Below are positions 15,525 to 23,574 of a stretch of DNA of 31,086 nt, one piece after another. Position numbers and translations under genes: made by a program. The stretch spans positions 1 to 31,086 of the forward strand of contig JAZQQZ010000032.1 in assembly GCA_045629305.1 (NCBI GenBank), read 5' to 3'. A model generated the notes under the pieces. The model searched no databases and was not told the origin of the DNA. It was given only the letters and a program-made list of their open reading frames with translations. Position 1 is the first letter of the stretch; every line of letters begins with the position of its first letter. The stretch is from UBA1227 sp045629305. GTDB taxonomy: Bacteria > Bacillota > Clostridia > Oscillospirales > Acutalibacteraceae.

Positions 15525-17447
15525 ATGTATCAGGCTTTGTACCGCAAATGGCGACCACAGCAATTTGCGGATGTTGTTGGACAAGATCATATTACAACAA
15601 CCCTTATGAATGAGATAAAGGAAGACAGACATTCCCATGCATATCTCTTCACTGGTTCCCGTGGAACCGGTAAGACAACTTGTGCGAAAATCTTCGCGAA
15701 AGCTGTCAACTGTGAGCACCCAGAAAATGGTGACCCTTGCAACGAATGCGAGACTTGCAGGGGCATCGATAACGGTTCAATTATGGATGTAATTGAGATC
15801 GATGCCGCATCCAACAACGGTGTCGACAACATCCGCGAAATCCGTGATGAGGCGAACTTCACACCTGTCGGTGGCAAGTATCGCGTATACATCATCGATG
15901 AGGTTCACATGCTTTCAGCAGGCGCATTCAACGCCCTCTTAAAGACACTTGAGGAGCCACCTGAGCATGTTAAATTCATCCTCGCAACGACAGAGGTTCA
16001 GAAGCTTCCAGCTACCATCCTCTCCCGTTGCCAGCGCTTCGATTTCAAGCGCATCACTCCAGAGGATATCGCCGGCAGACTCGCATACATCGCAGAGCAA
16101 GAAAGACTTTCTCTTTCTCCTGACGCTGCTATGCTCATCGCTCGTCTCGCAGACGGCGCTCTCCGTGATGCTCTCTCAATCATGGACCAGTGCATCGGCC
16201 ACTCCCGTGACATCACAATTGATGTTGTAAACGAGACAGTTGGCCTCGCAGGCAAAGCACATCTCTTTGCCCTTGGCACAAGCATTCTTAACAAGGACGG
16301 AGCTTCCGCCCTTGCACAGATAAATGACCTCCATAATCGCTCTTGCGATATGGAACGTCTCTGCAATGAACTCACCAACCACTTCCGCAACCTTATGATT
16401 TGCAAGGCAGTGAAAGATCCATCAGATCTCATCGTCTGCTCTGCGGAAGAACTTGATGACTACAAGAAAATCGCCTCGGCTTACTCAATGAATTACATCC
16501 TTGAGATTCTAAACGCTCTCGGCGACGCATTGCAGAGTCTACGCAGCGGTCTCGACAGACGCGTCGAGATGGAGATGGCAATTCTCCGTCTCTGCCAGTC
16601 GGAGACAGCATCTCTCCTCGACGGTGCAGTACCAGCTGTCGCTCCTAAGATAGAAACTCCAGCACCGGCACCAGCACCAGCACCTGCTCCAGTCGTTATC
16701 GAGGAGCCCGCTCCAGAGCCAGAACCAGAGCCTGAGCCAGAACCGGAACCAGAACCAGAGCCTGCTCCGGAACCGGAACCGGAACCAGAACCAGAGCCTG
16801 AAACAGAACCTGTTTCTATTCCAGAAGAGGAAGATCCTTCTTCTCCTCTCTACGACGAGTTCGCTTCTGAGTTCGAGGAGTTCGCTCCGAAGATTGTAGA
16901 GATGGTTGAGGAAGAGGAAACTCCAGAGATCGCTTCTGCATCTTTCTATACACAGGAGCCAGAACCAGAACCTACAACATTTAAAATCTCCGACGGAATG
17001 CTTCCAACTAACGTATGGAACGCACTCATCAGAGAAGTTGTATCTACAGATAAAGCACTCATTGGCACAATGAACAGTGCCAAAGCATATAAGCTCGGCG
17101 GACGCCTTGTTATCGATACCGATAACATTCTCCTCCGTCGCTTCCTTCCAATGGATTTCCATAAGAAGACAATTTGCGACGCAACTTATGCTGTACTCGG
17201 CGAGTATCTCACACCGGACTTCCCTCTCGAGGGCGAAGCGTTCGATACAATAGCGCAGGCATCAGAGCAAGGCGCAAGCGCTCCTGCTCCTGCTCCTGCT
17301 CCAGCACCAGTTACAACATTCAGCGAAATCGTTTCCGCTCCACCAGTAGAAGAGATTCCTCTTCCAAAAGAGCCAGATCCTCTAAGCAACTTCATTGAAC
17401 AGCTCGACGGACAGATCGATTTCAATTTATACATCGAAGAAGAGTAA
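15525..17447 (+). CDS. dnaX: DNA polymerase III subunit gamma/tau
   Basis: 640 residues. The protein is the ATPase of the clamp loader and organises the replisome. ATG at 15525 follows GGAGG by 6 bases; GTG at 15519 is too close to that site. AAA+ features are in place: opening MYQALYRKWRPQQFADVVGQ, Walker A GSRGTGKT (44-51), zinc cysteines C63, C72, C75 and C78, DEVH box (125-128) and SRC motif (167-169). Residues about 378-428 are a low-complexity run of Ala-Pro and Glu-Pro repeats. A conserved C-terminal domain (SDGMLPTNVWNALIREV onward) follows, then a second Ala-Pro stretch. No obvious A-rich slippery site for a short gamma form was seen. It is followed closely by ebfC and recR. Confidence 0.97.
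   Translation: MYQALYRKWRPQQFADVVGQDHITTTLMNEIKEDRHSHAYLFTGSRGTGKTTCAKIFAKAVNCEHPENGDPCNECETCRGIDNGSIMDVIEIDAASNNGVDNIREIRDEANFTPVGGKYRVYIIDEVHMLSAGAFNALLKTLEEPPEHVKFILATTEVQKLPATILSRCQRFDFKRITPEDIAGRLAYIAEQERLSLSPDAAMLIARLADGALRDALSIMDQCIGHSRDITIDVVNETVGLAGKAHLFALGTSILNKDGASALAQINDLHNRSCDMERLCNELTNHFRNLMICKAVKDPSDLIVCSAEELDDYKKIASAYSMNYILEILNALGDALQSLRSGLDRRVEMEMAILRLCQSETASLLDGAVPAVAPKIETPAPAPAPAPAPVVIEEPAPEPEPEPEPEPEPEPEPAPEPEPEPEPEPETEPVSIPEEEDPSSPLYDEFASEFEEFAPKIVEMVEEEETPEIASASFYTQEPEPEPTTFKISDGMLPTNVWNALIREVVSTDKALIGTMNSAKAYKLGGRLVIDTDNILLRRFLPMDFHKKTICDATYAVLGEYLTPDFPLEGEAFDTIAQASEQGASAPAPAPAPAPVTTFSEIVSAPPVEEIPLPKEPDPLSNFIEQLDGQIDFNLYIEEE
16658..16809 (+). repeat. Low-complexity Ala-Pro / Glu-Pro coding repeat in dnaX
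   Basis: Degenerate hexamers (gcacca, gagcca, gaacca and variants) encode alternating Ala-Pro and then Glu-Pro dipeptides. The frame is kept throughout and third bases vary, so it is a genuine rigid linker and not a simple assembly slip. The Glu-Pro part would form an extended, stiff, negatively charged tether between the ATPase core and the tau C-terminal domain. Confidence 0.85.
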
Positions 17448-17467
17448 TACTAAGCAAGGAGAACAAT

Positions 17468-17818
17468 ATGAAAGCTAGAATTCCTAACCAAGGCGGCGGA
17501 ATGAACCAGGCCGCAATGATGAAGCAGCTCCAGCAGATGCAGACCAATATGGAAGACAAGCAGAAAGAGATCGAGGAGTCTGAGTTCCAGGCATCTTCAG
17601 GTGGCGGAGCAGTAGAAGTTTCTGTCACAGGTGCTCACGAGGTTAAATCAATCAAGATTCAGCCAGACGTTGTAGACCCAGACGACGTTGAAATGCTTGA
17701 AGATATGCTCATCGCTGCCCTCAACGAGGCACAGCGTAAAGCATCAGAGACTATGGAGCGCGAAATCGGCAAGATCACTGGCGGTATGAATATCCCAGGT
17801 CTCGGTAACATGCTATGA
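17468..17818 (+). CDS. ebfC: Nucleoid-associated protein, YbaB/EbfC family
   Basis: 116 residues from ATG at 17468, behind AAGGAGAACAAT. Members form small DNA-binding dimers with a tweezer shape, coating the nucleoid and affecting expression of nearby genes. The family pattern is clear: a Met/Gln-rich opening (MNQAAMMKQLQQMQTNMEDKQ), a Gly-rich turn (FQASSGGGAVEVSVTGAHEV), IKIQPDVVDPDDVEMLEDML and a Gly/Met-rich end (ITGGMNIPGLGNML). Length is slightly above the usual 100-110 because of the N-terminal Gln-rich part. It sits between dnaX and recR in the widely conserved order, and its stop overlaps the recR start as ATGA. Confidence 0.96.
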   Translation: MKARIPNQGGGMNQAAMMKQLQQMQTNMEDKQKEIEESEFQASSGGGAVEVSVTGAHEVKSIKIQPDVVDPDDVEMLEDMLIAALNEAQRKASETMEREIGKITGGMNIPGLGNML

Positions 17819-18414
17819 GTTTAGGATATGACGTAGCAGCGCTCTCCGAACTTATCAATCAGTTCGAGCGCATGCCAGGCGTTGGCAGAAAGAGCGCGCA
17901 GCGTATGGCGTTCCATGTTCTCAACATGACGCCCGAAGATGCGCACAAGTTCGCAAACGCCATTGAAAATGCACATGAGAAAATCCATCAGTGTAACGTA
18001 TGTTGCAACCTGACAGAGGACGAGGTCTGCACCGTATGTGCCAACACGGCACGCAACCACGCACTCGTTTGCGTAGTTGAAGACCCTCGCGACGTCATGG
18101 CAATCGAGCGTACCCACGAATACGATGGCGTATATCATGTACTTCACGGTGCCATTTCCCCTCTTAACGGAATTGGCCCTGATCAACTTACAATCAAAGA
18201 ATTACTCGCTCGCCTTGACGGTGTCGAGGAGGTCATCATGGCCACCAACCCGACTGTCGAAGGCGAAGCCACAGCAGTATATGTCTCTCGCCTTCTAAAG
18301 CCACTCGGCATCAAAGTAACACGCCTCGCTTATGGCGTGCCTGTAGGTGCCGACCTTGAATATGCGGACGAGGTAACATTAACTCGCGCAATGGAAGGAC
18401 GAAGAGAAATCTAG
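17815..18414 (+). CDS. recR: Recombination mediator RecR
   Basis: 199 residues, the usual size. RecR forms a ring with RecO and RecF that loads RecA onto gapped DNA. The helix-hairpin-helix FERMPGVGRKSAQRMAFHVL is at 17-36. The zinc site is C60, C63, C72 and C75. The Toprim domain starts at VCVVEDPRDVMAIERT (85-100), continues YHVLHGAISPLNGIGPD, and has ATNPTVEGEATA. The C-terminal Walker-B-like segment (VTRLAYGVPVGADLEYAD) is intact. Translation is probably coupled to ebfC through the ATGA overlap. Confidence 0.98.
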   Translation: MSLGYDVAALSELINQFERMPGVGRKSAQRMAFHVLNMTPEDAHKFANAIENAHEKIHQCNVCCNLTEDEVCTVCANTARNHALVCVVEDPRDVMAIERTHEYDGVYHVLHGAISPLNGIGPDQLTIKELLARLDGVEEVIMATNPTVEGEATAVYVSRLLKPLGIKVTRLAYGVPVGADLEYADEVTLTRAMEGRREI

Positions 18415-18427
18415 AAGGAGGTGTTCT

Positions 18428-18904
18428 GTGGTGGCTAAGACAAGCGACAACGGTCTTACAACCGTTGCCACCAATAAAAAGGCCTACCACGAATACTTTG
18501 TTCTTGAAAGTCACGAGGCAGGCATTGAACTTTTCGGTACTGAGGTCAAATCAGTCCGTCAAGGAAAGATAAATCTTAAAGATGCTTGGATCTCTGTCGA
18601 TGACGGCGAGCTCTGGGTAAACGGTATGCATATTGCCCCTTATGATCACGGCAATATTTTCAACCGTGACCCGATGCGCAGGCGCCGTCTTCTCATGCAT
18701 AAGAAAGAGATCGCCAAGCTCTTCGCCGAGGTGCAGCAAGAGGGTGTCACTCTCATTCCTCTCAGCGCTTACTTCAACCGTGGCCGCCTTAAAGTTCAAG
18801 TCGGCCTCTGCAAAGGTAAGCACACCTACGACAAGCGTGCCACCGTCGCAAAACGCGACGCTGACCTCGAAGCTCGTCGCGCTCTTAAAGAGCGTAACCA
18901 ATAG
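18428..18904 (+). CDS. smpB: SsrA-binding protein SmpB
   Basis: 158 residues. SmpB carries tmRNA to ribosomes stalled on broken messages and fills the decoding site during trans-translation. Family marks are NKKAYHEYFVLESHEAGIEL, GTEVKSVRQGKINLKDAW, MHIAPYDHGN, DPMRRRRLLMHKKEI, LIPLSAYFNRGRLKVQVGLCKGKHTYDKR (split by a turn) and the basic C-terminal tail ending ALKERNQ. The start is GTG at 18428 or GTG at 18431; AAGGAGG lies 6 or 9 bases before them. The partner tmRNA gene begins 27 bases after the stop, so both components of the rescue system are adjacent. Confidence 0.97.
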   Translation: MVAKTSDNGLTTVATNKKAYHEYFVLESHEAGIELFGTEVKSVRQGKINLKDAWISVDDGELWVNGMHIAPYDHGNIFNRDPMRRRRLLMHKKEIAKLFAEVQQEGVTLIPLSAYFNRGRLKVQVGLCKGKHTYDKRATVAKRDADLEARRALKERNQ

Positions 18905-18931
18905 CGCCCCAAAACGGGGTCCCCGGAACGT

Positions 18932-19275
18932 GGGGATGAAAGGATTTCGACGGGGTCTTTGAAGCATGATAAGCGAGTAGTGGTGTAGGGACCACTATAA
19001 AACTCTGCACTTTAAAAATAACTGACGAAAAACCAGTTTTACAGGCTGCTTAATCAGCCCGTCCTTCTCTTGAGTACCGCGGCTTGAGATAGGGCGTCGA
19101 CAGCGGTGAACGTGAACGGGAGAGCGCTACGGCTCCCGTCATGACTTAGAGCTACCGACGATATGAGCCCGTTTATCGGCGCATATTTGGGGGAATCTTA
19201 ATAGGTAGAATACACTCGTAGAAATTTATGTGAATGAGGTTTCGGACGCGGTTTCGATTACCGCCATCTCCACCA
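18932..19275 (+). ncRNA. ssrA: Transfer-messenger RNA (tmRNA)
   Basis: 344 bases. The tRNA-like ends are clear: GGGGATG (18932-18938) pairs with CATCTCC (19265-19271), followed by A and an encoded CCA (19273-19275). The 3' part has GGTTTCGATTACC as T-arm, and the 5' part has ATTTCGACGGGG. The tag frame ends GCT GCT TAA (19045-19053). Read backwards in that frame it gives TDEKPVLQAA, preceded by further sense codons (TLKI). No Ala or Gly resume codon is obvious, so the exact tag start is uncertain. The Ala-Ala end agrees with proteolytic tagging, although LQAA replaces the common LAA. The gene lies just after smpB. Confidence 0.95.
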
Positions 19276-19280
19276 CTAAG

Positions 19281-19309
19281 AAGCCAAGGCCGACTTCTCG
19301 CCTTGGCTT
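19281..19309 (+). terminator. Terminator after tmRNA
   Basis: AAGCCAAGGC (19281-19290) pairs perfectly with GCCTTGGCTT (19300-19309) around a 9-base loop, followed by TCATTCT. The T-run is short, so some read-through into the next gene is likely. Confidence 0.7.
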
Positions 19310-19329
19310 TCATTCTAAAAGGAGAAGTT

Positions 19330-19899
19330 ATGGAAATTGACAGACAGGTCTATAACGCCCGCCCAGAAGGCGAACTTCTTTGGGAAGAAAATGCGATCTA
19401 CGACAAGCTCGAAGAGCTCAAAATCGCATATTCCAGAGTGTCGCATTCCCATGCCGACACAATGGAAGATTGCCTTCTCATCGAGGAAGTAATCGGGGCA
19501 AGAATTTGTAAGAATCTCTTTCTTACAAATCGCCAGCAGACGGAGTTCTATCTCCTCATGATGCCTGGCGACAAACCATTCAAGACTAAATTCATCACAG
19601 AGCCACTTGGCTGCTCTCGCCTATCTTTTGCAGGTGCAGAGCATATGGAGGAGTTCCTCCATACCATTCCAGGCTCCGTCTCTGCACTTGAACTTGTCTT
19701 CGACAAAGATGGCAAGGTTCGCCTCGTAATTGATAAAGATTTACTCACAGATGAATACATCTGTGGACACCCTGGAAGGTCGAGAGCAACAATTAAGTTG
19801 TCACGCGACGACCTTCTAAAATATGTGAAGGCCGTCGGCCACGAGCCAACAATCATCGACCTTCCAGACCCAAGAGATTTAAAAAACGAGGGAGAATAA
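19330..19899 (+). CDS. Prolyl-tRNA-editing type deacylase (YbaK/PrdX, ProXp-ala-like)
   Basis: 189 residues from ATG at 19330, behind AAAGGAG; an in-frame extension upstream would run into the tmRNA gene and is rejected. The family removes wrong amino acids from tRNA, typically Ala from tRNA-Pro. Visible marks are YDKLEELKIAYSRVSHSHADTMEDC, then GARICKNLFLTNRQQTEFYLL with the conserved KNLFL lysine, GCSRLSFAGAEHMEEFLHTIPGSVS with the PGSVS turn, VIDKDLL and ATIKLSRDDLLKYVKAVGHEP. A preceding segment (MEIDRQVYNARPEGE) is family-typical for PrdX. The gene lies one base before the MBL-fold gene, so the pair is co-transcribed. The exact tRNA substrate is inferred from the family. Confidence 0.88.
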   Translation: MEIDRQVYNARPEGELLWEENAIYDKLEELKIAYSRVSHSHADTMEDCLLIEEVIGARICKNLFLTNRQQTEFYLLMMPGDKPFKTKFITEPLGCSRLSFAGAEHMEEFLHTIPGSVSALELVFDKDGKVRLVIDKDLLTDEYICGHPGRSRATIKLSRDDLLKYVKAVGHEPTIIDLPDPRDLKNEGE

Positions 19900-19900
19900 T

Positions 19901-20737
19901 ATGACAATTTACAGAGTTAACAACGTCGGAAACATCGCCAAAGAAATCAACGAAATGATGGTCTCATCTTTCCTCATTGAAGGCGAGAAGAAAGCCCTTC
20001 TTCTCGATACAGGAATGGATATTTTCAACATCAAGAAATTCGTTTCTTCTATGACAAATAAGGAACTCATCGTTGTAAATTCTCACTTCCATCCTGATCA
20101 TTCAAATGGAAATCACAAGTTTGATAAGATCTATATCGGCAAAGACGATATGCCAACATTTACGAAGAAGGATCCTTATTTCAAACTCGTTGATGATATA
20201 AGCAAAGGCATCTTTAGGAAGGGCGCAGCATTTAGAGCGCTTACCCCTGTAATCGACAAATTCTTAAAGCCATCTAAAGGCCATACAAAGTATGAAGCAC
20301 TTAAAGACGGCGAGAAGATTGACCTCGGTGGTCGTACACTCATCGTAAAGAATTTCCCAGGCCATACACCTGGTTCTATCACCCTTCTCGACAAGGAAAA
20401 CCAGTTTATCTTTATGGGTGATGCCTGCAATATGGGCACTTGGATGTGGACCAATCCTGACTGCAATCTCCACGACTATGCGAATACTGCTCGCAAGTAT
20501 TACAATGATGTAAAGAAGGACGGCTACAAGAAAATTCGTGGCTCTCACGTTCCTTTCAACAACAATATCTCATTCATCAAAGATTATGCTGACTGGGTAG
20601 ATAAATTGACACCAGACAAGGCACTTAAGAAATTCAATATGCCTGGCGCACAGAGCCAGTTCTGTATCGCAATGAAACCATCTCTGAAGCACGGTATGTT
20701 CTCCTGCTTCTACTTCGCACATCAGTGCAATAAATAA
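19901..20737 (+). CDS. Metallo-beta-lactamase-fold hydrolase
   Basis: 278 residues from ATG at 19901, overlapping the GGAG region of the previous gene end. The metal-binding signature HFHPDH is at H62, H64, D66 and H67. The later ligands H155 (FPGHTPGS), D174 (FMGDACNMG) and H216 (RGSHVPF) are all present, so an active two-metal hydrolase is expected. The N-terminus MTIYRVNNVGNIAKEINEMMVSSFLIEGEKKALLLDTG is typical of glyoxalase II-like members. The insert between 80 and 130 and the C-terminal region (about 225-278, cysteine- and aromatic-rich) are not specific. The substrate is unknown. It sits between the tRNA deacylase and the flavoprotein, 13 bases before the latter. Confidence 0.85.
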   Translation: MTIYRVNNVGNIAKEINEMMVSSFLIEGEKKALLLDTGMDIFNIKKFVSSMTNKELIVVNSHFHPDHSNGNHKFDKIYIGKDDMPTFTKKDPYFKLVDDISKGIFRKGAAFRALTPVIDKFLKPSKGHTKYEALKDGEKIDLGGRTLIVKNFPGHTPGSITLLDKENQFIFMGDACNMGTWMWTNPDCNLHDYANTARKYYNDVKKDGYKKIRGSHVPFNNNISFIKDYADWVDKLTPDKALKKFNMPGAQSQFCIAMKPSLKHGMFSCFYFAHQCNK

Positions 20738-20750
20738 TGGGGGCGTAAAT

Positions 20751-22118
20751 ATGTCAAAGTACAATAAGATTATCGTGGCCGGTATGGGCCAGGGCGGCAT
20801 GGTTGCCGCAATATATCTCGCCAGAGCAGGCTTCGACGTAGATATCTACGAGAAGGCCAAAGAGGGCGAAGTATCACATCCTTGGACAGATGATGTAAAG
20901 TCTGCTGTATTCGACAGATGTGGAATTCCTATGCCTCCGAAAGAGGGCTATTCACAGAAGAATAACTGGTATTGGGTAGTTCCTGGAAATGACAGAAAGC
21001 TCATGTTCCCAGGCACAGCACCAGGTGTTGAAATCTCTGTTGACCGCCGCATTCTCTCACAGCATTTTGCGAAGCTCGCAACTGATGCAGGTTGCAAAAT
21101 TCATTATGAGAAAGCAGTAAAAGGTCTTCTTCTCGATGGCGACAAGATTGTCGGCATCGAACTCGAAGGTGGCAAGGAAGTGAAGGCAGATCTCGTAATC
21201 GATGCCCTCGGTATCGATTCAGTTCTCCGTCCACAGGCCCCTGCAAAATGGGATATCCAGGCTCATGAGGCAGATGATGATCTCATGCTCGGATATCGTG
21301 AATTCTTCAAGAGAAATCCAAATTATGTTCCACCAGAATATCCTGATTACAGAGCTTGCATGTACTTAAAGCACATGGGCGGCGCAGGTCTTTCTTGGTG
21401 TAACTTAAGTCCAGAAAATACTATGGATATGCTTATCGGCCGTCTCTATGGAATGACCAAAGAAGAGATGGAAGTTATGAAGAAAGACATCTTTAAGATG
21501 CACGCCGACCAGCTCACAGACGAGGTTGTAGTGCCTGGCAGATTTATTAAGATCGGCACACGTTACTCACTCTCAAAGCTCGTTGCTGACGGCTATGCAC
21601 TTGTAGGTGACAGCGCATTCATGACAATCCCAATCATGGGTTCCGGTATCGAAGCATCTATGGATGCAGGCGTATATCTCGCAGAGGCAATCATTGCCAA
21701 CAAGGGACGCGAGATGAGCGCCAAGAACCTCTGGCCATATCAGGTAAAGTACTACCACAAGAGAGGCGCTCTTTTCGCTCTCATCGACGTTGTAAAACGT
21801 TGGGTACTGAACCTCGATCCAGACCTTGTAACATGGGTAATTTACAAAGTTGCAACACCGAAGATTATTGAGTCTATTTCAGGTATGGCATTCAGAGGAA
21901 TGTCTCCGATAAAGGGTATCTGGAATATCGTATCCCAGCTCCCTATCTCAATCGCAAGACTCCTTACAAAGCCATCACTTCTTAAAGAGCTCGGCGGAGT
22001 TCTAAAGCAGGCAATCCATGCATTTATCGTTGCAGCGAAAGTTCCAATGAGATACAGCGAGTCCAAGGTACATAACTGGGTACTCGACTATGAGGCATCT
22101 TTCCCACATATCAAGTAA
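20751..22118 (+). CDS. FAD-dependent oxidoreductase, geranylgeranyl reductase-like
   Basis: 455 residues. The N-terminal dinucleotide-binding fold has GMGQGG (11-16) and the acidic end DVDIYEK near 29-35. The second FAD motif is GYALVGDSAFMTIPIMGSGIEASMDAG (281-307), in which VGDSA binds the FAD. This pairing is seen in the geranylgeranyl reductase / p-hydroxybenzoate hydroxylase superfamily. The C-terminal 130 residues are hydrophobic and amphipathic (FALIDVVKRWVLNLDPDLV, IVSQLPISIARLLTK), suggesting membrane contact and a lipid substrate such as a prenyl or menaquinone-like chain. The substrate is not shown. It is the last gene of the unit that begins at 19330 and ends in a strong terminator. 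Confidence 0.85.
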   Translation: MSKYNKIIVAGMGQGGMVAAIYLARAGFDVDIYEKAKEGEVSHPWTDDVKSAVFDRCGIPMPPKEGYSQKNNWYWVVPGNDRKLMFPGTAPGVEISVDRRILSQHFAKLATDAGCKIHYEKAVKGLLLDGDKIVGIELEGGKEVKADLVIDALGIDSVLRPQAPAKWDIQAHEADDDLMLGYREFFKRNPNYVPPEYPDYRACMYLKHMGGAGLSWCNLSPENTMDMLIGRLYGMTKEEMEVMKKDIFKMHADQLTDEVVVPGRFIKIGTRYSLSKLVADGYALVGDSAFMTIPIMGSGIEASMDAGVYLAEAIIANKGREMSAKNLWPYQVKYYHKRGALFALIDVVKRWVLNLDPDLVTWVIYKVATPKIIESISGMAFRGMSPIKGIWNIVSQLPISIARLLTKPSLLKELGGVLKQAIHAFIVAAKVPMRYSESKVHNWVLDYEASFPHIK

Positions 22119-22129
22119 AGATACATAAA

Positions 22130-22157
22130 AAAAGACCAGGCGAATGCCTGGTCTTTT
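22130..22157. terminator. Bidirectional terminator between the flavoprotein and argH
   Basis: AAAAGACCAGGC (22130-22141) pairs perfectly with GCCTGGTCTTTT (22146-22157) around loop GAAT. The plus strand continues TTTTCTT and the minus strand TTTTTTT, so it serves both convergent units. Confidence 0.92.
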
Positions 22158-22198
22158 CTTGTCATAAGACACTTTATTTATTTCAAGAAGAAGCCTTC

Positions 22199-23566
22199 TT
22201 AAAATTTCGCTTTGATCTCAGCTGCTCTTTTCTTAACATTTTCTGGAGCTGGAGCGCCGAGACATGTGCGGTCATTTACGCACTTCTCGAGGCTGATTGC
22301 CTCATATACTCCCTCATCAAAGAGATCGCATATTTTCTTGTACTCATCAATTGGAAGAGTCTCAAGAGTCTGGTTTGTCTTGATGCAAAGTGCAACAAGT
22401 TCGCCTGTCGCTTTATATGCATCACGAAATGGAAGTCCCTTTCCTACAAGGAAATCAGCGCAATCTGTAGCATTGATAAAGCCCTTCGCTGCGGCATTTC
22501 TCATGTTGTCCGAAAGAACTGTCATTGTATCAATCATCGGGATAAATGCTGAGAGACACATGTTAACTGTGTCGAAAGCATCGAAGATTGCCTCCTTGTC
22601 CTCCTGCATATCTTTATTGTATGCAAGTGGAATTCCCTTCATAACTGTGAGAAGAGTTGTGAGGTCGCCGAAGACTCTGCCGGACTTGCCGCGGACAAGT
22701 TCCGCAATGTCCGGATTCTTCTTCTGAGGCATGATTGATGAACCAGTTGAGAAAGCATCATCGAGTTCAATGAACTTAAACTCCCAAGAACACCAGAGAA
22801 TAATTTCCTCTGAGAAACGTGAGAGATGAACCATAACAAGACTGAGCGCTGAGGCGAGTTCTATACAGAAATCTCTATCAGACACACCGTCGAGTGAATT
22901 CATGCAGACACCGTCGAATCCGAGTGTCTTTGCTGTCATCTCACGGTCGATGTTATACGTGGTGCCAGCAAGCGCGCCACTGCCGAGTGGGCAGTAATTC
23001 ATACGAGCTTTAGCATCATTTAATCTATCAATATCACGAAGGAACATCTCGGCATAGGCGAGCAAGTGATGGCCGAAAACGATAGGTTGCGCACGCTGCA
23101 TATGCGTATAACCTGGCATTACTGTGTCGCTATATTTCTCTGCCTTATCGCAGAGAACCTTGATGAGCTCTTCGAGCTGTGGGACAAGCTTCTCAACTTC
23201 ATTTCTAAGAGTGAGTCTTATGTCGAGCGCAACCTGATCGTTTCTTGATCTGGATGTATGGAGGCGCTTGCCGGCGTCCCCTATTCTCGATGTTAGTTCA
23301 CCTTCAATAAATGTATGGATATCCTCTGCATCCTCGTCTATCACGAGCTTGCCGCTCTCGATATCGAGGAGGATTTCCTCAAGTCCCTTTAAGATGGCAT
23401 CACGGTCTTCTTTGCTAATTATGCCCTGTGCCGCAAGCATTGTGGCATGGGCCATGCTGCCCGTGATGTCCTCTTTATACATTCTTTTATCGAAGGAAAT
23501 GCTAGAGTTGAAATCATTGGTCTCTTTGGCAATTTCCTTCTCGAATCTACCTGTCCAAAGTTTCAT
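22199..23566 (-). CDS. argH: Argininosuccinate lyase
   Basis: 455 residues. The enzyme splits argininosuccinate into arginine and fumarate, the last step of arginine synthesis. The superfamily signature GSSIMPQKKNPD (275-286) carries the flexible catalytic-serine loop. Other marks are MKLWTGRFEKE at the start, DIHTFIEGEL (82-91), HTSRSRNDQVALD (103-115) and the TGSMAHATML segment. Length is standard. The gene starts 8 bases after argG on the same strand, so both are one operon under the arginine-type operator upstream of argG. Its 3' end meets the bidirectional terminator. Confidence 0.98.
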   Translation of the reverse strand: MKLWTGRFEKEIAKETNDFNSSISFDKRMYKEDITGSMAHATMLAAQGIISKEDRDAILKGLEEILLDIESGKLVIDEDAEDIHTFIEGELTSRIGDAGKRLHTSRSRNDQVALDIRLTLRNEVEKLVPQLEELIKVLCDKAEKYSDTVMPGYTHMQRAQPIVFGHHLLAYAEMFLRDIDRLNDAKARMNYCPLGSGALAGTTYNIDREMTAKTLGFDGVCMNSLDGVSDRDFCIELASALSLVMVHLSRFSEEIILWCSWEFKFIELDDAFSTGSSIMPQKKNPDIAELVRGKSGRVFGDLTTLLTVMKGIPLAYNKDMQEDKEAIFDAFDTVNMCLSAFIPMIDTMTVLSDNMRNAAAKGFINATDCADFLVGKGLPFRDAYKATGELVALCIKTNQTLETLPIDEYKKICDLFDEGVYEAISLEKCVNDRTCLGAPAPENVKKRAAEIKAKF

Positions 23567-23574
23567 ATCTATCC

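Noticed and set aside
19008..19016. GCA as tmRNA resume codon
   Set aside because: The frame gives only Ala-Leu before TAA, too short for a tag.
19234..19329. Longer start for the deacylase gene at 19234
   Set aside because: The extension lies in the 3' end of tmRNA and its terminator; AAAGGAG marks ATG 19330.
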